A stretch of 64,000 bases of DNA, from NCBI GenBank assembly GCA_943736015.1, contig OX031059.1, positions 61,425,159 to 61,489,158 on the forward strand. Reading direction: 5' to 3'. Both the position numbers and the translations under genes were made by a program. The DNA is from Tridacna crocea (Eukaryota; Mollusca; Bivalvia; Cardiida; Cardiidae). How positions within the stretch are numbered: position 1 is the first letter of the stretch; each line of letters starts with the position of its first letter. Shown here in pieces: positions 1-64,000 of the stretch. Below the pieces are notes generated by a model that did not search any database, was not told the origin of the DNA, and saw only the letters and a list, made by a program, of their open reading frames with translations.

Positions 1-1507
1 TCAGAAAATGTGATCCAAAGGTAACATGAATTATTGGTTCATCATAATTATAGGCCTGTAAACCCATGATGCCAATTTTTTCATATAAGGAAATAAGTTC
101 AAACACTTGGACCTTTCATATAATTTAATTTCATGTTCACCCTGCACTTCAGAAAAATTCAAAGTGATAAGAATTTTAAAGTTTTGCCCAACCGTCAACC
201 AGCCTGAAGTTTCAGTGTGTAAATTTTTACAACCATCATCGCGAGCCAAGGTTACGATCACTATGTGGATCTTACCTCGGCGGATCAAGCCTAATTTCAA
301 GATTCCTCCGATACGCCCCTATTGGATGCTGCTTATTATCTCCCTTTACATCATATTCTTATAGCCAATAAAATATCGGTTTACAAACTGCTTACAAATA
401 CAATTGTTCAACATGAAGCAATAACCACAAACATATTTCGACATTCCATGGTCAAGTGCTGGGATATAGCCTAAAACCTCTGGTAATTGATTGGTTATAC
501 TGAAACGTTCTGTAAATATTGTTTGTCTATGTTTTTTTTTGGTAATAAATCAGTATAGATCCTGCCCACATCCACGGAGGTATTCATGTTCACTTTCTAT
601 TTTTATGTGAAACGTCGCAACCTTATTCTATTTCTATCAAAGATGAAATGCTAAGAGCGATTTGATTCATACAGTTAGAGCTAGCTGCAACCAATGAAAA
701 TGCATATAGGGGAATGTCGAAATCAAAATTGATCCACCAAGGGTAGAGTAGCATAGTGGATTGTTACCCTTGGCTTGCGAAGACTGTAAACAGCTGGATG
801 TTTCCTTTCCTTTGTAGACCAGATACTTTATTAGAAATATGAAAAAAAATACTTCTTATCATACAGGAGTTAAATAATGACAGACTGCTATCTTTCCCCA
901 TAGCAATCTCAAATTTGAAGTGAGCTCAAAGCAGAGTTAGTAAATTTCCAATTAATTCAAAGTACAAAATCTCCTGTCTGATTATGCAATTACATCTAGT
1001 CATAAATTGATTAATGATGAAACAGCAGGACACTAAAACTTAATTTATGGACTGATTTTATGTAAAGGTTGGGCCAATTTGGCACCCTCTGAGTAATATA
1101 AGAACTAAAATAGTGATTTAAGCCCATTAGACTTGTTTCATCTATGGATCTTTTTTATTCTTTTGCTTTGTTTAAAGTCACAATAAAGTCCAAATGTAAA
1201 AAGGCCTGTTTATAAAATAAAAATAAATTTAATTTCTACCATATAAAAATATGGCATTTAGTATGACTTAAACAATATGTAAAGGTGCAGTTCATAAAAC
1301 TTTCAGTCAATAGCAGAAGAGTTTGTAAGAGTGAAAAATAAGCTAGTTTTGGACTTTACAGGGGCTTTGAATGAATGTCCAAAAGCAGAGAGCTAGAGGA
1401 CAAGAAAAAGAGGAAGACAGAAACGTATTAAAAGAGCAATCATCTTGAATGTGCCAATTGCTTAGAAATGAGTGAAAATAAGCTAGACTTTGGACTTTAC
1501 AGGGGCT
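1..1507. other. Intron of the ZSWIM gene, no recognised feature
   Basis: AT-rich sequence without convincing codon structure or family A/B/C termini. The short open frames near 31-364 overlap on both strands and show no domain. An approximate direct repeat is visible: 'agctagttttggactttacaggggcttt' style wording near 1340 recurs near 1480. Confidence 0.6.
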
Positions 1508-1736
1508 TTAACCCATTACCACACAATCCCTACTTTTGACGCCCCTGAGATAGAAGCCTTGAGAAAACATTGTGGGAAAAGGAGAAAATGCTGGTAACCA
1601 GCATTTTCTCCTTTTTCCACAATATTTTCTACCAGTCACAAAACAAATTTCAAATTTTGATTCACTTTTATTTTGTCGTCTGCAAATTCTTTCAATTTGG
1701 ACCCGGCTCAAATACTGATGTTTGGTAATGGGTTAA
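1508..1736 (+). repeat. Family A TTAA element
   Basis: It starts TTAACCCATTACCACACAAT and ends GGTAATGGGTTAA. The central palindrome has the arms ACATTGTGGGAAAAGGAG and CTCCTTTTTCCACAATAT around TGGTAACCA. The right half ends in the TTTCAATTTGGAC block. It is taken as the reference orientation (+). Confidence 0.9.
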
Positions 1737-1784
1737 GATGAATGCCAAAAAGCAGAGAGGTAGAGAAAAAGAGATGGAAACATA

Positions 1785-2012
1785 TTAATGCTTCACCAAA
1801 TGACAAAATTTTAGGTTTGTTCTAATGGAAGCTTTTGCAGATGACAAAATAAAAGTGACTGAAAATTTGAAATTTGTTTTGTGAAGGGTAGAAAACATTG
1901 AGGGGAAAGGAGAAAATGCTGGTCACCAGCATTTTCTCATTTTCCTACAATGTTTTCTAAAGGCTTCTTCCTCAGGGTCATCAAAAGTAGGGATTTTGTT
2001 GTAATAGCTTAA
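1785..2012 (-). repeat. Family A TTAA element
   Basis: Inverted relative to the copy at 1508. It starts TTAATGCTTCACCAAATGAC and ends at AATAGCTTAA. The hairpin core GCTGGTCACCAGC is a perfect palindrome. It lies about 110 bases upstream of the exon at 2124. Confidence 0.85.
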
Positions 2013-2123
2013 AAGAGCAGTCATCTTTGGAATAAAAGAACTTTCTTGCTAAGTGCTGGCAAATATATTCTTTTGTACCATTTCAAAATTTTAAAGGGTT
2101 AACTGTAAAAATTTCTATTTCAG

Positions 2124-60891
<58,768 letters not shown>

Positions 60892-61024
60892 TAATTTGGT
60901 CATTTAAGGCAGGTAGCCTTTGACTCCTCGTAAACTAAAGGCCTGAGTAAGTCATTCTGAAATAGCAGCTTATAGGAGAAGTGCAGGATCATGATATGGC
61001 TTGCAACATGCCAAAAGGGGCACT

Positions 61025-61231
61025 CGGACATTTGCGTAAAGTGTCGTCTCGGATCAGCCTGTGCAGTCCGCGCAGGCTGATCCGAGACGGCACTTTACGA
61101 CTACATTAGATTTTGTGCTACAGTAGACTTTCACAAAACAGAATATTACATAAAAACGGAAAGTGTCATTTCGGATTAGCCTGCACAGACTGGGCAGGCT
61201 GATCCGAGACAATGCTTTACGCAAACATCCG
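61025..61231. mobile_element. Double-palindrome MITE
   Basis: It has inverted ends CGGACATTTGCGTAAAG and CTTTACGCAAACATCCG. It holds two hairpins: 61036-61099 (GTCGTCTCGGATCAGCCTG with its complement) and 61161-61222 (GGATTAGCCTGCACAG with GGCAGGCTGATCC). This layout is one I associate with bivalve genomes. Confidence 0.75.
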
Positions 61232-61429
61232 CATGCCTTTTTTCGCGGTCACAGTCTACATTGCGCAGGTGCCCGTTGTAATTAACACAATGTATGTAAA
61301 TACCGAAATGGACTCCAGATAAGGAAAATTCGTGAACGCGCCCGACATCCCGCAATGGCTTAAATTTTAAGGGACATTGTTAAAAAAACTGTGGGAATCC
61401 CGCAATCCTGCGGCCTAGGCACAACACTG

Positions 61430-61775
61430 CAGTTTCTTCCCTTCCCACAATGTTTTCAGAGCCTTCTTCCTCTGAGCTGTTTAAACTTGTCATTGTTTCA
61501 GAGCTAATAGTTCAAGTTGAAGTTACATAATAGTTTTTCTATGAATACTTTCAATTTGGACTGTAAAACTATGGACTCGATGAAATTCAAAGAATTTGCA
61601 CCCCACAAATTAGAAACAGATCAAATGATAATTTATTTCCTTGATAGGGTAGAAAATCATTTTGGGAAAAGGAGAAAATGCTGGTCAACAGCATTTTCTC
61701 CTTTTCCCAAAATGTTTTCAAAAAGACTTCTTTCTCAAGGTTGTTAAGATGGGATTGTTGGGTAAAGAGTCGAGA
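61430..61775 (-). repeat. Eroded family A copies
   Basis: There is a fragment at 61436-61500. A fuller copy at 61540-61775 has ATTTTGGGAAAAGGAGAAAATG / CATTTTCTCCTTTTCCCAAAAT, a stem that is symmetric but altered at its base. The core is GCTGGTCAACAGC. Confidence 0.65.
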
Positions 61776-62062
61776 GTTAAAAACAGGGTTTGTTTCCTTG
61801 TGGTATCTCACATATTGCAGAAGAAAAGACAATGTTTACCTTTCAAGTATTTGTCAATGCACTATAGTTCTCTCCGGCATATTGCACTGAAAAATTGGCA
61901 TTACAATCTCGGCCTATTGAATTTAGCCATGCTTGGCCTGTATTGACTCTTCAGCGTTAGAGTGTTTACCCGTGGCTTTGTTACTAGGAAAAGAAGTTAT
62001 TGAGTTTTCTTCAGTATCGATGCTGGAAGGGAAACATGGCCATTTTTTAGACAAAATAGGAT

Positions 62063-62289
62063 AATAACCCTTTACCATACAATGACAAGTTTTAACAACC
62101 TAGGAAAGAAGCCTTTTGAAAAGATTATGGGAAAAGGAGTAAATGCTGGTAACCAGCATTGTCTCCTTTTCCCCACAATGTCTTCTACTCTATCAAAGAG
62201 AAATTGGATCTTTTGAACTGTGTTTCAAATGTCTGTAAATACTTTTTATTTGGGCAGTGTATAATTTGCTTGTGTGCTAAAGAGATAAA
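62063..62289 (+). repeat. Family A TTAA element
   Basis: It starts AATAACCCTTTACCATACAAT and ends GTGTGCTAAAGAGATAA. The stem has scattered one-sided changes, so it looks old. Confidence 0.8.
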
Positions 62290-63860
62290 ACAATGCCTGA
62301 AGAAATCAATGTGATTAATCCTTGCAACAGTAAAGGAACAAAATGATTCCTCTTGGAAAAGAAAAAAGGAAAAACATACAAACCGATATTGGTGTTTCAA
62401 GGCTTCTATTACTTGGACATTTTACGAAATATTAGACTGTTTCGATTCAAGATCAGGCTGCATGTTCAATACTTCTGATTAGAGATCTTTACTCTTCACA
62501 AAGGATTGTAGTTGTGCACCAGTGACCCTCAGGGATTAAGTAAATCACATACCCCCTTCTGTCAATCCCATAAATCAATAGGCCTCAAGTTTCAGATTTG
62601 TTTGCCAAACTGGATGTTACAGCATGTAATTAAAAAGAATTGTCTGTAATGAAAGAAAGGAAGTGGGGGCGAACTTGATACCTTTTTTCTTCTTTCTTTT
62701 TCCTGCTTCATGTTCATTTGCAAACTTTCTCTTTTATACTTGCCTCTCTGTTCCCACCTAATGTGCTTTTATAATCCTTGGCTATTCTTTCTTGGAAGAT
62801 TAGATCCTTTTTTTGCCAGAAGAAATCTTTCAGATTAGTTTGTCACTTTGGCCAATTCTCAGCAGTTTAGTTGGTTACATACAGGACATCCTACCCAGAG
62901 GTAATGTTTTTGAAGCCTGGTTGGGTCGAAGGCTTTTTACATGATTCATCCGTTTCAAACAAATTGATATTTTGATATAACCACACAAGAAAGCTTTTAA
63001 AAGCTTATTGAAGGAAAAAGAAAAGAGAAGCCACATTTAAAGAGGCAATAATACTCATTTTAAGCCAGTTTTAACTCATTTTGTTTTTATTTTATCAAAA
63101 TATAGTCATTCTTATATATCTATGCCAAATATTGCGCCTGACGCTTCCAAGGTTGCTTAGATTACGCCTGATAGAAAATGCATTTCGCAGACTTGCGGCC
63201 TTCATTGTAAACAGACTGGTCGTTTCCCAATTTTGAATCGAAGATTTTCGATATCCGTTATACACTTGGGTAGATTCGTATGATGATCATGCATACTGTA
63301 ATGTGACTATATTTGACCTTGGCCTTGATGCGGTAAATAAAGGAAAATGATGCTTCTCTGTTGCAGCCTCTATTTTTAGATGGAGATCGAGGCCTATATG
63401 TAAGTTACACTGTATCCGACTCTAGGCGGAAACCAACGATAAATTTTCATGAGTCACCGCCATTGTTTACAGCTTCGATCGTCAGCCAGTTTTCTTCTGG
63501 CCAATTTTAGGTTTTTCACACAAACCCCCGTGTTTCTTTTTTCATTTACACGATATATGTCAGTAATTTATCCTTGTGTACACAAAGGACAGATTTCTGT
63601 ACCATTCTATTTTTCTTTTTGAAATTTAACAGCGTTTCTGCTCACCGGCTGTAGACAGGCATCTTTAAAAGCAGCTTCTCTTGTTCCTACAATATTGTGT
63701 ACCCCATCACAGAACTTGAAGTACCGTAACAATTAAGTCCAAAAGTAAATAAAGCTGGTGTTTATGCCTTTTAAGAATAAGGAAGTTATTGTGAAGATAG
63801 CAATCTCTCATTGTACGTTTGTCAGTTGCTGATAGAGAAATTAAGTTCAGATCTAGATTA
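62290..63860. other. Intron sequence after the last exon, unassigned
   Basis: No exon of the ZSWIM gene or repeat terminus was found. The piece at 63860-64000 resembles the dispersed repeat at 5316 and 50420. Confidence 0.45.
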
Positions 63861-64000
63861 AAACCTGCCAGGTAGCTGTGTCTATTGTTTACCTTTTCCT
63901 TGATTTTGAAATTCCTTTTTTCTGCCTGTGACTAACATAATTATGGCTGGACCACACTATAACAGAATGTCATCTTCACAATATTTTTCATACTTTTAAC

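Overview
The window is AT-rich animal DNA with GT-AG introns, packed with small repeats. It is most likely from a bivalve mollusc: the satellite-carrying elements with GTCCGTC-type microsatellites, the GTAAAGTGTCGTC double-palindrome element near 61.0-61.2 kb and the tRNA-headed SINEs all look like repeats I associate with bivalve genomes. That placement is inference, not a search result.

The backbone is one host gene on the + strand, a partial ZSWIM4/5/6-type gene (SWIM zinc finger protein). Four consecutive internal exons lie at 2124-2214, 6903-7030, 14826-14969 and 60680-60828. All splice phases agree, and together they encode 170 residues including the SWIM motif CxCx7CxH. The introns are about 4.7, 7.8 and 45.7 kb. 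Flanking exons lie outside the window. Almost everything else here is intron content.

The commonest intron content is a set of 200-230 bp non-autonomous elements bounded by TTAA and ending in CCC(A/T)TTACC, which is piggyBac-like. Each carries a central, nearly perfect palindrome of about 65 bp. Three families (A, B, C) share the termini and outer stem but differ elsewhere. I place about 55 good copies and many eroded ones, so they make up roughly a third of the window. Copies often abut and share one TTAA. A fourth, unrelated 0.54 kb TTAA element (D) occurs twice.

Three satellite-bearing elements with Helentron-like traits (36110-37319, 44415-46018, 50673-51769) carry tandem monomers of 155, 166 and 156 bp. 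Two of them sit inside family A copies, which fixes their ends. A fourth monomer array of about 145 bp lies at 2225-3075. tRNA-headed SINEs, a 170 bp foldback, a 351 bp insert with a 10 bp target duplication, and an element with CAAAACGTACCC ends at 57.06-60.0 kb make up the rest.

Inside the 45.7 kb intron there is a broken two-exon tnp2/CACTA-like transposase (+ strand, 35659-39467). Next to it, on the opposite strand, is a three-exon open gene of 223 codons and unknown function (34109-30927). Its stop codon is supplied by a family A element.
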